Notes: generated from the sequence alone by a model not told the origin. A stretch of 32,501 nt of DNA from an uncultured Akkermansia sp. (GCA_947631435.1 CANRLM010000029.1:1-32501); one strand, 5' to 3'. Counted from the first letter of the stretch, positions 15,952-24,419 are shown. Numbers and translations: made by a program.

Positions 15952-18825
15952 ATGTCACCATCTTCTAATAGTAAGCTCAAAATAGCGCTACCCCCCCCCC
16001 GCAAGCATAATCGATTTATTGCCAATAAGTTAAATCGAAACTACAGAAAGAAAGCCCAAAACTTTGCCAAAAAATGGCTTTCTGCAGTCGGTGATGAAAA
16101 GCGGGAAACATCGCTCTTTTGGCAGGAATTACTGCACACAGTGTATGGGGTGCAGAACCCAGGGGAAGTGGTGCGTTTTAAAAAGAGTGTCAAGGTGGAT
16201 GGGGTGACCCATTTCATCGATGCATATCTCCCGAATACCCACGTCGTTATCGAACAAAAAAGCTCCGATGTAGCTCTGAATACTCCGCAAATGCAGCCGG
16301 GCGGAGCCGTGCTTACACCGTATCAACAGGCTAAACTCTACTCGGATAATTTGCCGGAGGGAAAACGCGCACGCTGGATTGTAACCTGCAACTTTCGCGA
16401 GTGGTGCATTCACGATATGAATAGTACGACTCCTGAGCAGCCGGTAAAAACCATAACACTATCCGGATTACCCACGCAGTGGTACCTGCTGCGTTTCCTC
16501 GTAGATGGGCAAAATTACTGCATTGAGCAGGAGGAGGACGTGTCCGTGCAGGCGGAAAAACTCATCGGCAACCTTTACAATGCCCTGCTCTTTTGTTGTC
16601 CAAACCCTGATGATGATGCTGTGATGCAACAACTAAACCGATTTTGTGTCCGCCTCGTATTCTGCCTGTACGTGGGAGACACCGGGCTATTTCTCAAGGA
16701 TCAATTTCTTCATTACATCTTTGCCTCAGTTGTCCCAGGCTCGGTCCAGGAACGCATCGCGAAGCTCTTCCGAGCATTCAGTCTGCCACCAGAAAAGCGA
16801 GTTTCCCTCGACACTGAGCTGCTTGCCTTCCCCTACATCGACAGCGAACTCTTCGCAGAAGGCAACGATGACTTCATACCCCCCTTCAGTGAGGAAGTGT
16901 GCACCCTTATCCGCCGCGCAGCCAACGCCGATTTCAACTGGTGCGACATCAGCCCCTCCATTTTCGGCGAAATCATGGAAAACACACTCGACCCCGGCAC
17001 CCGCCGCCAGAGTGGCGCGTACTACACCAGCGTAGAAAATATCCACAAGGTCATCGATCCCCTCTTCCTAGCTCCCCTGAAGGATGAACTACGCGATATC
17101 GTAGAAGGCCACCAGAGATCTGCTGCCACTCGTATTCGTAAATTGAAAGCCTTCCGAACCAAACTTGCCTCGCTCTCTTTTCTCGATCCCGCCTGCGGCG
17201 CTGGTAATTTTCTCACTGAGACCTACATTTCCCTGCGCCGACTGGAAAATGAGGTCCTTCGCTACCTTTCCGATATTCAAGGCTCACTGGGCGTGGAGCT
17301 CCCCCAGGTCCGCGTTTCCATACAGCAATTTTTCGGCATCGAAATAAACGACTTTGCCATCTTCGTCGCCAGGGTCGCTCTCCAGATCGCTTCTGCTCAG
17401 ATGTGGCGGGAAACCCGAAAGGCTTTCGCACAAAAACTCTCCGACTTCCTCCTTCCCGAAAGTTGTAACAACATTCGCCAAGGCAATTCTCTCCGGCTCG
17501 ACTGGCTGGAAGGGACTCCAAACCACCACGTGGATTTCATTATTGGCAACCCTCCATTCGTGGGCGCCCTCCACATGAACAAGGAACAAAAGACAGATCT
17601 CCTGCACGTATGCTCCTTTATCCGAGGAGCGGAAAATCTGGATTATGTTTCAGCGTGGTTTGTCAAGGCCGCGGATATCATGCAGAGAGACACGACGATA
17701 CGCACCGCGTACGTGTCCACAAATTCCATCACACAAGGGCAATCTGTAGCTATCCTCTGGCGACATATTCTTCAGACGCGCGGACTATACATCAATTTTG
17801 CCTATCGGACGTTCAAGTGGGAGAATGAAACCAGGGACACGGCGGCAGTACACTGCGTCATTATAAGTTTCAGTGCGCAAAAAATACCCTGCCGCTTATT
17901 TGATGAACAGGGAAAGGAGCATAACGTCTCACATCTCAATGGCTACCTGATGGATGGAGAAGACGTCTTTATCACCAAACGAATGCACCCTCTCTGCAAC
18001 GTTCCAGAAATGGGAAGTGGAAATAAACCTATTGATGGAGGATACTATCTCTTTACACCAGAAGAGAAGGATGAATTTTTAAAGAAAGAACCAGAAGCCG
18101 CCCCTTTTTTCCATCCGTGGATGGGAGCAGACGAACTCATTAAAGGGAAAAAACGTTTTTGTTTGTGGTTGGGCAACGTCGCTCCCCATATCTTGCGCAC
18201 CCTGCCCCATTGCGTGGAAAGGATTGAAAAGGTGCGTACTTACCGGGCATCAAGCAAGAGCGCCCCAACGAGAAAAATTGCAAATACTCCCTGTCGTTTC
18301 CACGTAGAGAATATGCCCACCAGAACATATCTCGCTCTTCCTGTCACTTCATCCGAGAGACGAGAATACATGCCCATCGCTTTCCTGGATAAGGAGATTA
18401 TTGCAAGCAATCTTCTCTTCCTCATTCCCGATGCCACAATTTACCACTTCGGCGTACTCACCTCCGCCATCCACATGGCATGGATACGACACGTTGGTTG
18501 CAGACTAAAAAGCGATTATCGTTATTCCAATAAAATTGCTTACAACAATTTCCCGTGGCCGACACCCACTAATAAGCAACGCGAAAAAATAGAAAAATGC
18601 GCACAAGTCGTGCTTAATACCCGTGCCCTATATCCCGGAAATTCTCTTGCAAACCTCTACGACCCCCTGCTCATGCCCCCGGAGCTTCTGAATGCGCATC
18701 ACGCTCTGGATGCTGCGGTAGACTCCGTATACGGTTGCAAGTTCACCAGCGATGCTGACCGCGTAGCACACCTCTTTAACCTCTACCGAAAGGCGACAAA
18801 ACTCGCAGAAGAATGTCAAAGTTAA
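15952..18825 (+). CDS. Single-chain MmeI-type (type IIL/IIG) restriction-modification enzyme
   Basis: A 957-residue fused nuclease and DNA adenine methyltransferase. The N-terminal part resembles MmeI: ETSLFWQELLHTVYGV, then a PD-(D/E)XK-like site with Asp90 and EQK at 101-103 (FIDAYLPNTHVVIEQKSS). A helical linker leads to an N6-adenine methylase core with motif I DPACGAGNF near residue 412 and motif IV IIGNPPF near 530. The C-terminal 350 residues hold the likely target-recognition domain and the SDYRYSNKIAYNNFPWP motif typical of these enzymes. Length is close to MmeI (about 920). Modification and cleavage would share one recognition site. The start is ATG 15952. A C10 tract at codons 14-17 makes the gene a candidate for phase variation. 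Confidence 0.9.
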   Translation: MSPSSNSKLKIALPPPRKHNRFIANKLNRNYRKKAQNFAKKWLSAVGDEKRETSLFWQELLHTVYGVQNPGEVVRFKKSVKVDGVTHFIDAYLPNTHVVIEQKSSDVALNTPQMQPGGAVLTPYQQAKLYSDNLPEGKRARWIVTCNFREWCIHDMNSTTPEQPVKTITLSGLPTQWYLLRFLVDGQNYCIEQEEDVSVQAEKLIGNLYNALLFCCPNPDDDAVMQQLNRFCVRLVFCLYVGDTGLFLKDQFLHYIFASVVPGSVQERIAKLFRAFSLPPEKRVSLDTELLAFPYIDSELFAEGNDDFIPPFSEEVCTLIRRAANADFNWCDISPSIFGEIMENTLDPGTRRQSGAYYTSVENIHKVIDPLFLAPLKDELRDIVEGHQRSAATRIRKLKAFRTKLASLSFLDPACGAGNFLTETYISLRRLENEVLRYLSDIQGSLGVELPQVRVSIQQFFGIEINDFAIFVARVALQIASAQMWRETRKAFAQKLSDFLLPESCNNIRQGNSLRLDWLEGTPNHHVDFIIGNPPFVGALHMNKEQKTDLLHVCSFIRGAENLDYVSAWFVKAADIMQRDTTIRTAYVSTNSITQGQSVAILWRHILQTRGLYINFAYRTFKWENETRDTAAVHCVIISFSAQKIPCRLFDEQGKEHNVSHLNGYLMDGEDVFITKRMHPLCNVPEMGSGNKPIDGGYYLFTPEEKDEFLKKEPEAAPFFHPWMGADELIKGKKRFCLWLGNVAPHILRTLPHCVERIEKVRTYRASSKSAPTRKIANTPCRFHVENMPTRTYLALPVTSSERREYMPIAFLDKEIIASNLLFLIPDATIYHFGVLTSAIHMAWIRHVGCRLKSDYRYSNKIAYNNFPWPTPTNKQREKIEKCAQVVLNTRALYPGNSLANLYDPLLMPPELLNAHHALDAAVDSVYGCKFTSDADRVAHLFNLYRKATKLAEECQS
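15991..16000 (+). repeat. C10 homopolymer inside the restriction-modification gene
   Basis: Ten consecutive C at codons 14-17 of the MmeI-like gene. With nine C the frame reaches TAA about eleven codons later; with eleven C it reaches TAA within four codons. Only the C10 length seen here gives the full protein. Tracts of this length are prone to slippage. Confidence 0.85.
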
Positions 18826-18912
18826 AACGACCTATTTACCATTGGGAGTTTTGACATCCCTGTACACGAAAGTGATAAAACTTCGAGCATTTTTTAATCG
18901 TTTCCTACTGTG

Positions 18913-19047
18913 ATGAGTAACGTTGATATTAATATGGCCGCAACTTGGGAAGGATTGATAACGAGAGACGATCTATATCAGGATGAGCTTTACACCGAGA
19001 GTCCGTATCTATTCTTTTACTCTACGCAACAGAGTAGACATATTTAA
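18913..19047 (+). CDS. Small ORF, possibly truncated by the adjacent repeat
   Basis: A 44-codon frame starting at ATG 18913. Its translation looks protein-like, with many acidic and aromatic residues (for example TWEGLITRDDLYQDELY and SPYLFFYSTQQ). The stop TAA at 19045-19047 lies in the ATTTAAGG edge of the repeat starting near 19042. The frame may therefore be the 5' remnant of a longer gene cut by repeat insertion. I do not recognise it, and it could also be non-coding. Confidence 0.3.
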   Translation: MSNVDINMAATWEGLITRDDLYQDELYTESPYLFFYSTQQSRHI

Positions 19048-19316
19048 GGGAATTACGAAGTAGAAAGAATGCACGCTTGCGCGCGGATTTGAGAAGCGAT
19101 AGCGAAGGTAGTGGGCAGAAGCCACGAGTGTATAATTAGTTAGAAAGGTCTGTGAGGAGCTAGGCCAAAGATACAGCTCTTCATATCCACAAAGCTTTTC
19201 AGCTGGTTCTCGCCTGTGCTTTACTTCTTTACCCTGGCTTTCGCTTTGCGGTTTCACGTTTTAACATGCTAATTTCCAATTTCGTACTTCAGCAAACGCA
19301 TTTCCTAACGCGTTTA
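19042..19316. repeat. Foldback intergenic repeat, copy R1
   Basis: The left edge ATTTAAGGGAATTACGAAG matches the copy at 32360 at 18 of 19 bases. The right edge GCAAACGC-N10-GCGTTTA (19292-19316) is the reverse complement of the hairpin at 31331-31358 with nearly no change. Positions 19176-19206 match the reverse complement of 28256-28286 in copy R3 at 27 of 31 bases, while the segment around 19139-19175 resembles copy R4 in direct orientation. No coding capacity is evident. Confidence 0.6.
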
Positions 19317-19320
19317 CCCT

Positions 19321-19353
19321 GAGAAAAAAGAGCCGCCCAATGACGGGCGGCTC
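19321..19353 (-). terminator. Intrinsic terminator of the recombinase gene
   Basis: On the minus strand, GAGCCGCCC and GGGCGGCTC form a 9-bp GC-rich stem (19353-19345 with 19338-19330) around a six-base loop, followed directly by TTTTTTCTC. It lies 27 bases past the recombinase stop codon. This is the clearest rho-independent terminator in the window. Confidence 0.85.
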
Positions 19354-19380
19354 GACTCAGGAAACGTTCACATCAGTTTC

Positions 19381-20397
19381 CTAACACCATCCACGCAACG
19401 ACCAAAAAAGTCTCGCATGTTCTTTCGTAATATCACGCATGTTCAGATAACGTGTACGGAGTAGATCCGGCGTAGAATGCCCCATCTCTATTTGCAACTG
19501 CACAAGATTTTTGAAATGCTTGAGATGATAGCTCGCAAACGTATGCCTCAGCACGTCTTGCTGCCAGACCTCCATACCTGCCTCGCTCCTCAACTTCTGC
19601 CATCTGTAATTCCAACTCTTCGGGCAAATCGACCCCGTGTTCCGCCTGCCCCCACACACTTTCACTAACCATCGCTTCAATACAGGCTGCAACGTGACGC
19701 AACGCGCTCCTCCCGTCTTGCTGTGCCTTGCCGGAAGTAGGATGACTTCCTCCTCCCAGTCGATATCCTCCCACTGCACCCGTTGCGCCTCCGATGGACG
19801 TATCCCTGCCCAAAGCATCAAACCTACCACTGGTGCGAGACAACGGTGAGTCGGTTGCTGCACAGTATTCAGGAGTTTCTCAATCTTTCCCCATGCAAGC
19901 GGCGTTATTTCTACTTCCGTCAAACGAGGCTTCGGAACAGCGCTTATTGGATTGCTGCAACACCACCCATGTCGCTCTCCACATGCGAAAATGGAGTGCA
20001 GCACGGTGCGTCCCTTACTGAATTGCCGTGGCGTTGTAAAAAGAGCAGAAAGAGCTTCCTCACAATGGCTCGCATTTATGCTCCGCAACTGCATACTCGC
20101 AATGCGAGTCGGACTCTGCAGGATGCGCTTGCTTACATAGCTCAGCTCCCGAAGCGTGCTCGGTCGCCGTCCCTTCCTCTCTCGTAGCGAAACTTCTACA
20201 GCCTCGCGCAACGTGATAGTGCGAGTCTCTTCCTTCACAACACGACTCCCTTCCTCTATTATCTTTCGACAGTAGTTGAGTCGTGACACTCCCTTTTTGT
20301 TCATTGGACATTGTTCCAACAATTCTCGAGAGAGTCTTATTGCATCTTCTGATGTAATACCCATCTTTTGAGTCCATTTATAATACTCTTTTTTCAT
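19381..20397 (-). CDS. Tyrosine recombinase / site-specific integrase
   Basis: A 338-residue phage-integrase-type recombinase that cuts and rejoins DNA through a 3'-phosphotyrosine. An N-terminal SAM-like arm or core-binding region (about 60-165) precedes the catalytic domain: Arg200 in WAGIRPSEA, Lys227 in HSKTGG, Arg284 in DVLRHTFASYHL, His307 in MGHSTPDLL and the nucleophile Tyr317. The position that is usually His in HxxR is Asp281, a variant seen in some integrases. The gene looks intact and has its own terminator. It stands alone beside the dynamin and restriction-modification genes and near divergent repeats; no excisionase or other phage gene is visible. It may mobilise this accessory segment or be a relic of an integrated element. 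Confidence 0.93.
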   Translation of the reverse strand: MKKEYYKWTQKMGITSEDAIRLSRELLEQCPMNKKGVSRLNYCRKIIEEGSRVVKEETRTITLREAVEVSLRERKGRRPSTLRELSYVSKRILQSPTRIASMQLRSINASHCEEALSALFTTPRQFSKGRTVLHSIFACGERHGWCCSNPISAVPKPRLTEVEITPLAWGKIEKLLNTVQQPTHRCLAPVVGLMLWAGIRPSEAQRVQWEDIDWEEEVILLPARHSKTGGARCVTLQPVLKRWLVKVCGGRRNTGSICPKSWNYRWQKLRSEAGMEVWQQDVLRHTFASYHLKHFKNLVQLQIEMGHSTPDLLRTRYLNMRDITKEHARLFWSLRGWC

Positions 20398-20404
20398 AAT
20401 ATAA

Positions 20405-20424
20405 ACCCGGGCTTACTACCGGGT
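20405..20424 (-). promoter_or_regulatory. Hairpin just upstream of the recombinase start
   Basis: ACCCGG at 20405-20410 pairs with CCGGGT at 20419-20424 around an eight-base loop. It lies 7-27 bases before the recombinase ATG, where it could bind a repressor or hide the start. The role is a guess from position. Confidence 0.3.
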
Positions 20425-21046
20425 CGATTAATCTACGATTTGCCCGCTAACACGTCAAACATGGAAGAACTTTCAATTTGGCAGACTGTCTACAAAACAG
20501 GACTTCCCGTCTCTTTTCCCTCTCTCTTCTCTGAAAGTGTAAATCTTTACAACATCATGTAAAAAGCACAAAATTCGAGCATCATTAAGCGCATAGACAA
20601 AATCAATAGCTCTGGTTTATTCTTCAATTTCTCGCAGAGTAAATTTTCCACTTCAAGAATAACGTAGCGATCCTCGGAGTCGCATCATACCTCCTCAGAC
20701 GAAATCGAAGAAGGGGAGTATTGCGCTTCCCAATTTGAAAAAACTCCCTGCTTGGACATCCATGAGAGAGAAGAGGCAAGCTCTCTTCCTGACCAGGAGG
20801 CTTACAAAAGTTCTGAATACTCCATTTGCGAAATTTACGAAACTGTGCCGTTCCCGCTTTCTCTGTGGCGCCCCAATCCTTCTGTTTTTCTAAATCTTCT
20901 AAAGATTTCTTGCAAATTCGCATACCAACGGACCTTTTTGAAGAAAAGAGGATGAGTAAAACCTATATCGGCTGCAAGTAGTCTTTCTTCACTTCACGTC
21001 TTTTCCACAATGGGATTGCTCCTATGGTGAAGTTTTTCTCCCAGGA
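20425..21046. other. Gene-poor AT-rich stretch upstream of the recombinase
   Basis: About 620 bases with only short open frames on both strands (33 codons at 20461 +, 68 at 20752 +, 100 at 20624 -). None shows a recognisable motif, a good ribosome-binding site or a promoter. The translations look like random low-complexity sequence. It is most likely non-coding or decayed DNA at the edge of the mobile segment. Confidence 0.5.
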
Positions 21047-21202
21047 CAAACGCATTCGAGAAAAGGATAAAGGACGAAGTATTAAATTCGGCTACGCTAT
21101 CGCTCCGCAAATCTGCACAAAACACTATAGATTAACACTTAATACATCATAATTCGTCCTTCGTACTTCAAAGTGACTTCGTTCTTGTTTTAAATGCGTT
21201 TG
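21047..21202. repeat. Foldback intergenic repeat, copy R2 (MITE-like)
   Basis: A 156-bp unit with perfect 10-bp terminal inverted repeats: CAAACGCATT at 21047-21056 and AATGCGTTTG at 21193-21202. Inside, AAGGACGAA (21070-21078) pairs with TTCGTCCTT (21153-21161). The core AAATTCGGCTACGCT, then CGCTCCGCAAA, is shared with copy R3. It is the shortest and cleanest copy. Confidence 0.7.
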
Positions 21203-21217
21203 CTTTGGTTTTTCTCC

Positions 21218-21246
21218 TTGATATCCGGAAAGTGAACTGATATCAT
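21218..21246 (+). promoter_or_regulatory. Probable promoter of the 21271-25325 gene run
   Basis: TTGATA at 21218-21223, a 17-base spacer and TATCAT at 21241-21246. The predicted leader before ATG 21271 is about 18 bases. It begins 15 bases after repeat R2. Confidence 0.45.
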
Positions 21247-21270
21247 CTCCAGAACATTGAGCACACTGTC

Positions 21271-22146
21271 ATGAAAAAGACTTGGCTTTACTTAACGGCA
21301 GCTTGTTTACTTCTGGTAGTAAACGTTCTTATGGCGCAAACTTCTGATGAAGAACAAACAAAGAATGAATCTCCCTATCCGACAACGGGTCCTCGCTTCG
21401 TTGTCTGTTCCCCGACTGGTTCGACGGTTAAAAGTCCTCTTTACGTGAAGATCGATAGAGATTATCTTCCGGTGAGCATCTCAGCCCGCTTCCCAAGTGA
21501 ACGTGTCACGCCTGATCCAGACGGCGTCGTTAACTTTTACGAAAACAAACCTGCTAAATCCAGGGAAGGGAAAGAAACAGAGAAACTGCCTCCTCCCTAC
21601 ATGGTCGTCCGCGTCCCACGCGAATATGCTCGAGTGCGCAGCATCTGTATCGTGGTGCCCGGGGATAAGCCCGATCAAAACCAGTGTTTCTTTTTGCGCG
21701 AAAGTGAATTCCCAACCGGTGGCTTCCACATCATCAACTTCTCTCCAACCCCCCTTGAGATCTTCCACTCTCCCAACAATAATTTCCCGGACAAAGGTGA
21801 TACGATTGCCCCATACCACCGCAAAGAGAATAACGGAATCAAGCAAGGAGATCCTAATACGTGGTCCTATGTGAATAGCAATCCAAATGAACCGGCGACG
21901 ATCAACTATGCAATTATGGCTCCTCCTCTAAAGGAAAATGGGGCGCCTCTTCCTTTGAGAATGTCTCGTTTCATGGTCAACAAAACCCACGCCGAAGTTA
22001 ACATCATCGTACGGCATCCCAAAATCTCCTACGCTTACAGTATCATCTCACTGCAATACGCGCCCGACTCCACGGGAGAACCCTCCCTGCAAACTCCGCA
22101 GTCGCTCCGTGCTACTCCGCGTCCTAATTCGACCCGCACACGCTGA
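21271..22146 (+). CDS. Exported protein, function unknown
   Basis: A 291-residue protein that I do not recognise. Residues 1-22 form a clear signal peptide (KK, then a hydrophobic run, ending in MAQ). The mature part is rich in Pro, Ser and Thr with beta-type segments, for example YVKIDRDYLPVSISARFP and MVVRVPREYARVRSICIVVP, and it ends in a basic Ser/Thr/Arg tail (TPRPNSTRTR). No catalytic motif was seen. It is first in a run of five closely spaced plus-strand genes and has a promoter just upstream, so a periplasmic or surface role is likely. Confidence 0.7.
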   Translation: MKKTWLYLTAACLLLVVNVLMAQTSDEEQTKNESPYPTTGPRFVVCSPTGSTVKSPLYVKIDRDYLPVSISARFPSERVTPDPDGVVNFYENKPAKSREGKETEKLPPPYMVVRVPREYARVRSICIVVPGDKPDQNQCFFLRESEFPTGGFHIINFSPTPLEIFHSPNNNFPDKGDTIAPYHRKENNGIKQGDPNTWSYVNSNPNEPATINYAIMAPPLKENGAPLPLRMSRFMVNKTHAEVNIIVRHPKISYAYSIISLQYAPDSTGEPSLQTPQSLRATPRPNSTRTR

Positions 22147-22200
22147 AAGCAGAAGAGTCCTCAAAATTTCCCCTTATTACCCGGAGACGACCCATAATTC

Positions 22201-23343
22201 ATGAGCAAGCTGAAAGAAGGAACCGACGCAGACCGCATCGCTCGCATCGGAGACCAATTTGCTATCAATGGTGACTTCCTCTACGGTGAGGAACTACGTA
22301 ACGGTCATATCAATACAACCTACCGGGCATGCTACCGCACGGATGACGGACATGTAGATCGTTATATTTTGCAGCGCATTAATGACTACGTCTTTAAAGA
22401 TCCTGTGCAAGTGATGCGCAATGTAGAAAAGGTAACACGCCATATCACATGGAAAGTGCTTCGCCGACGAAAAAATGCTGCAGGGCAAACGTTGACTCTC
22501 TATCCCGCCCGCGGAGGACGCAGCTACATTAACCTCCCGGAAGAAGGAGGTATGTGGAGATGCTACAACAACATTGAAGGCACCCACACTTACGACGTTG
22601 TGGAGAATACTCGCCAGGCCTACCAGGCTGGCTACGCTTTCGGCTCCTTCCAGGAGCTCGTCTCTGACATGAATCCGGAAGATATACGCGAGTCCATTCC
22701 CGACTTCCATAACACCCCAAAGCGTTACGAAGCCCTACTCAGGAGCGTGGAGGCAGATGTAAAGGGGCGTGCCTCTGAGTGTCAAAAGGAGCTCGAGCTC
22801 CTCAGTAATTGGGCGCCTCAATTCAGCAAGCTGGTCAAGATGCAACGTCGTGGTCTGTTGCCCACTCGCATCACGCACAATGATACGAAAATCAACAACG
22901 TCATGCTGGATGAGGAGACGGACAGCGCCGTGTGCGTCATTGATCTGGATACTGTCATGCCGGGGCTCTCACTGTATGACTTCGGAGACATGGTACGCTC
23001 AGCAACATGCACTGCTGATGAAGATGAAAAAGATCTCTCCAAGGTATCCATGCAAATGCCCTTCTTTGAATCCTTGGCTGAAGGGTACCTGGATGCAGCG
23101 CACAGTTTCCTGACGCGCAGAGAAATTGACAACCTCGCCTTCTCCGGCTGGCTCATCACCTGTGAAATTGCCATTCGTTTCCTCACAGATTATCTGGATG
23201 GCGATCTCTATTTCCGCGTTGATTATCCTGAACATAACCTCGTGCGTGCTCGCAATCAGCTGGCCCTTGCTAAAAGTATCCAGTCCAATCTTCCACGCAT
23301 GCAAAAGCACGTTCGCAAACTCGTCAAATCGTACGGCGACTGA
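22201..23343 (+). CDS. APH-family sugar kinase, N-acetylhexosamine 1-kinase-like
   Basis: A 380-residue cytosolic phosphotransferase of the aminoglycoside/choline kinase fold. The N-terminal lobe has GHINTTYRACYRTDDG and YILQRIN. The catalytic loop ITHNDTKINNVMLD (His226, Asp228, Asn233) and the metal-binding CVIDLDTVMPG follow, and then YDFGDMVRS. HNDTKxNN with DLDT is the form found in NahK proteins, which phosphorylate GlcNAc/GalNAc at C1 during host-glycan use, rather than in antibiotic-resistance kinases. Substrate assignment is by motif similarity only. It lies 54 bases after the exported protein gene and 44 before another. No lacto-N-biose phosphorylase or transporter is in the window. 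Confidence 0.75.
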   Translation: MSKLKEGTDADRIARIGDQFAINGDFLYGEELRNGHINTTYRACYRTDDGHVDRYILQRINDYVFKDPVQVMRNVEKVTRHITWKVLRRRKNAAGQTLTLYPARGGRSYINLPEEGGMWRCYNNIEGTHTYDVVENTRQAYQAGYAFGSFQELVSDMNPEDIRESIPDFHNTPKRYEALLRSVEADVKGRASECQKELELLSNWAPQFSKLVKMQRRGLLPTRITHNDTKINNVMLDEETDSAVCVIDLDTVMPGLSLYDFGDMVRSATCTADEDEKDLSKVSMQMPFFESLAEGYLDAAHSFLTRREIDNLAFSGWLITCEIAIRFLTDYLDGDLYFRVDYPEHNLVRARNQLALAKSIQSNLPRMQKHVRKLVKSYGD

Positions 23344-23387
23344 TCTTCCCCTTCCATCCCCTTCATCGTCTGCATCTCCCGCGCATT

Positions 23388-24419
23388 ATGCTGCAGCACA
23401 CCCTCAGGATCGTTATCTTACTCGTTTTGTTTATCGCGAGCAAAGCTGCCCTCGCCTGGGGCGCGCCAACCTCGCCGTACACGGAAAAAGAACTCCTGCG
23501 TTTTTTCCCCGAGGCCAGAAAAGATGGCGTATGCTACCTCTTCCGTCTGGGAGAATGTGAAATCATTGCTGCAACAAATACCTACGGCGGGGGAGAGGTG
23601 GATATGCTCTTCGTACATGGTGCGAAACAAAACAAGGCAAAGGAAGTAGCGGAAAAGCTCAAAACCGAACTTTTTACGTCAGCACAAATTCGCCCCTTTG
23701 AAGGAAAGGAACCATGGGTCGCCCTCATTCCTCCTCGAAGCGGCTACGATCGTAATACCGTCTCACGCATCATCGGTCACATCATCGACAAAGAAGACCC
23801 TGAATCCCCTCTGCGTTTCTCAGGATGGAGGGGCAAACAGTTGCGTGTATGGATCGATCATAGTTACGCCGCGTCCTACTTCTCCACCTCCTACAGCTCC
23901 GGTCGTAAAAGTAATGGAACCATCGAGCTTTCACTGGATATAACCCAACCAAGGCCTCAATATTCCGAATTTCGAATCGTAAATGGAAAATTGACACAAC
24001 AAGAGATGGCAATTTTCATCACCCGGGCGATGGGGGGCACGTATAACCCGACACAATCTATGTCCAAAAAGGAACTTACCTCCTTACAAAAGAGCTTCCC
24101 CAACGCGAATATCGTCAGTTATAACTCGGAGAGCGACCTCTGTATCGTCTCCTCGAAAAAGACCTATTATTACGGCACGATTGATGCCGTCCGCTCATCC
24201 CTCCGTCGTCAACAGCCGGAACTCGCAAGCTTTGAATTTCCACAGCAGGAGTCCATGATGCCTGACAAGCGCAGAGAAATGCTCGCTGCAGAACAAGCAT
24301 CCACCAATAAGCGGGGGGATCAAGTCCCCTCCTCTTCCCAAACTGGGGAAAAATCGGTATCTCCTCTCAATTTCCAGGATGCCTCCTCGAAATATATCTC
24401 TACTCTTGACAAAATTTAA
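23388..24419 (+). CDS. Exported protein, function unknown
   Basis: A 343-residue protein that I do not recognise. A signal peptide covers about residues 1-25 (RIVILLVLFIASKAALAWG). The mature part has FRLGECEIIAATNTYGGGEVDMLFVHG, a basic central section, a Tyr/Ser-rich strand region (YAASYFSTSYSSG), and a polar Gln/Ser-rich C-terminal third. No known catalytic motif or transmembrane helix was seen. It sits between the NahK-like gene and a small basic-tailed protein with gaps of 44 and 35 bases, consistent with one transcript. Confidence 0.7.
   Translation: MLQHTLRIVILLVLFIASKAALAWGAPTSPYTEKELLRFFPEARKDGVCYLFRLGECEIIAATNTYGGGEVDMLFVHGAKQNKAKEVAEKLKTELFTSAQIRPFEGKEPWVALIPPRSGYDRNTVSRIIGHIIDKEDPESPLRFSGWRGKQLRVWIDHSYAASYFSTSYSSGRKSNGTIELSLDITQPRPQYSEFRIVNGKLTQQEMAIFITRAMGGTYNPTQSMSKKELTSLQKSFPNANIVSYNSESDLCIVSSKKTYYYGTIDAVRSSLRRQQPELASFEFPQQESMMPDKRREMLAAEQASTNKRGDQVPSSSQTGEKSVSPLNFQDASSKYISTLDKI

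Noticed and set aside
19292..19385. Integron attC site beside the tyrosine recombinase
   Set aside because: The repeats do not fit the attC R'/R'' consensus, there is no gene-cassette array, and the recombinase lacks an evident IntI-specific insert.
20461..20562. 33-codon frame starting MEELSIWQ
   Set aside because: No ribosome-binding site, promoter or similarity; length is expected by chance.
18878..20590. Shared TTCGAGCAT at about 18881 and 20573 flanking the recombinase as attachment sites
   Set aside because: Only nine bases match and the flanks diverge; this is within what chance allows in AT-rich DNA.
20624..20955. Overlapping 100-codon minus and 68-codon plus frames upstream of the recombinase
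   Set aside because: Neither translation shows a motif or sensible composition, so I treat the region as non-coding.
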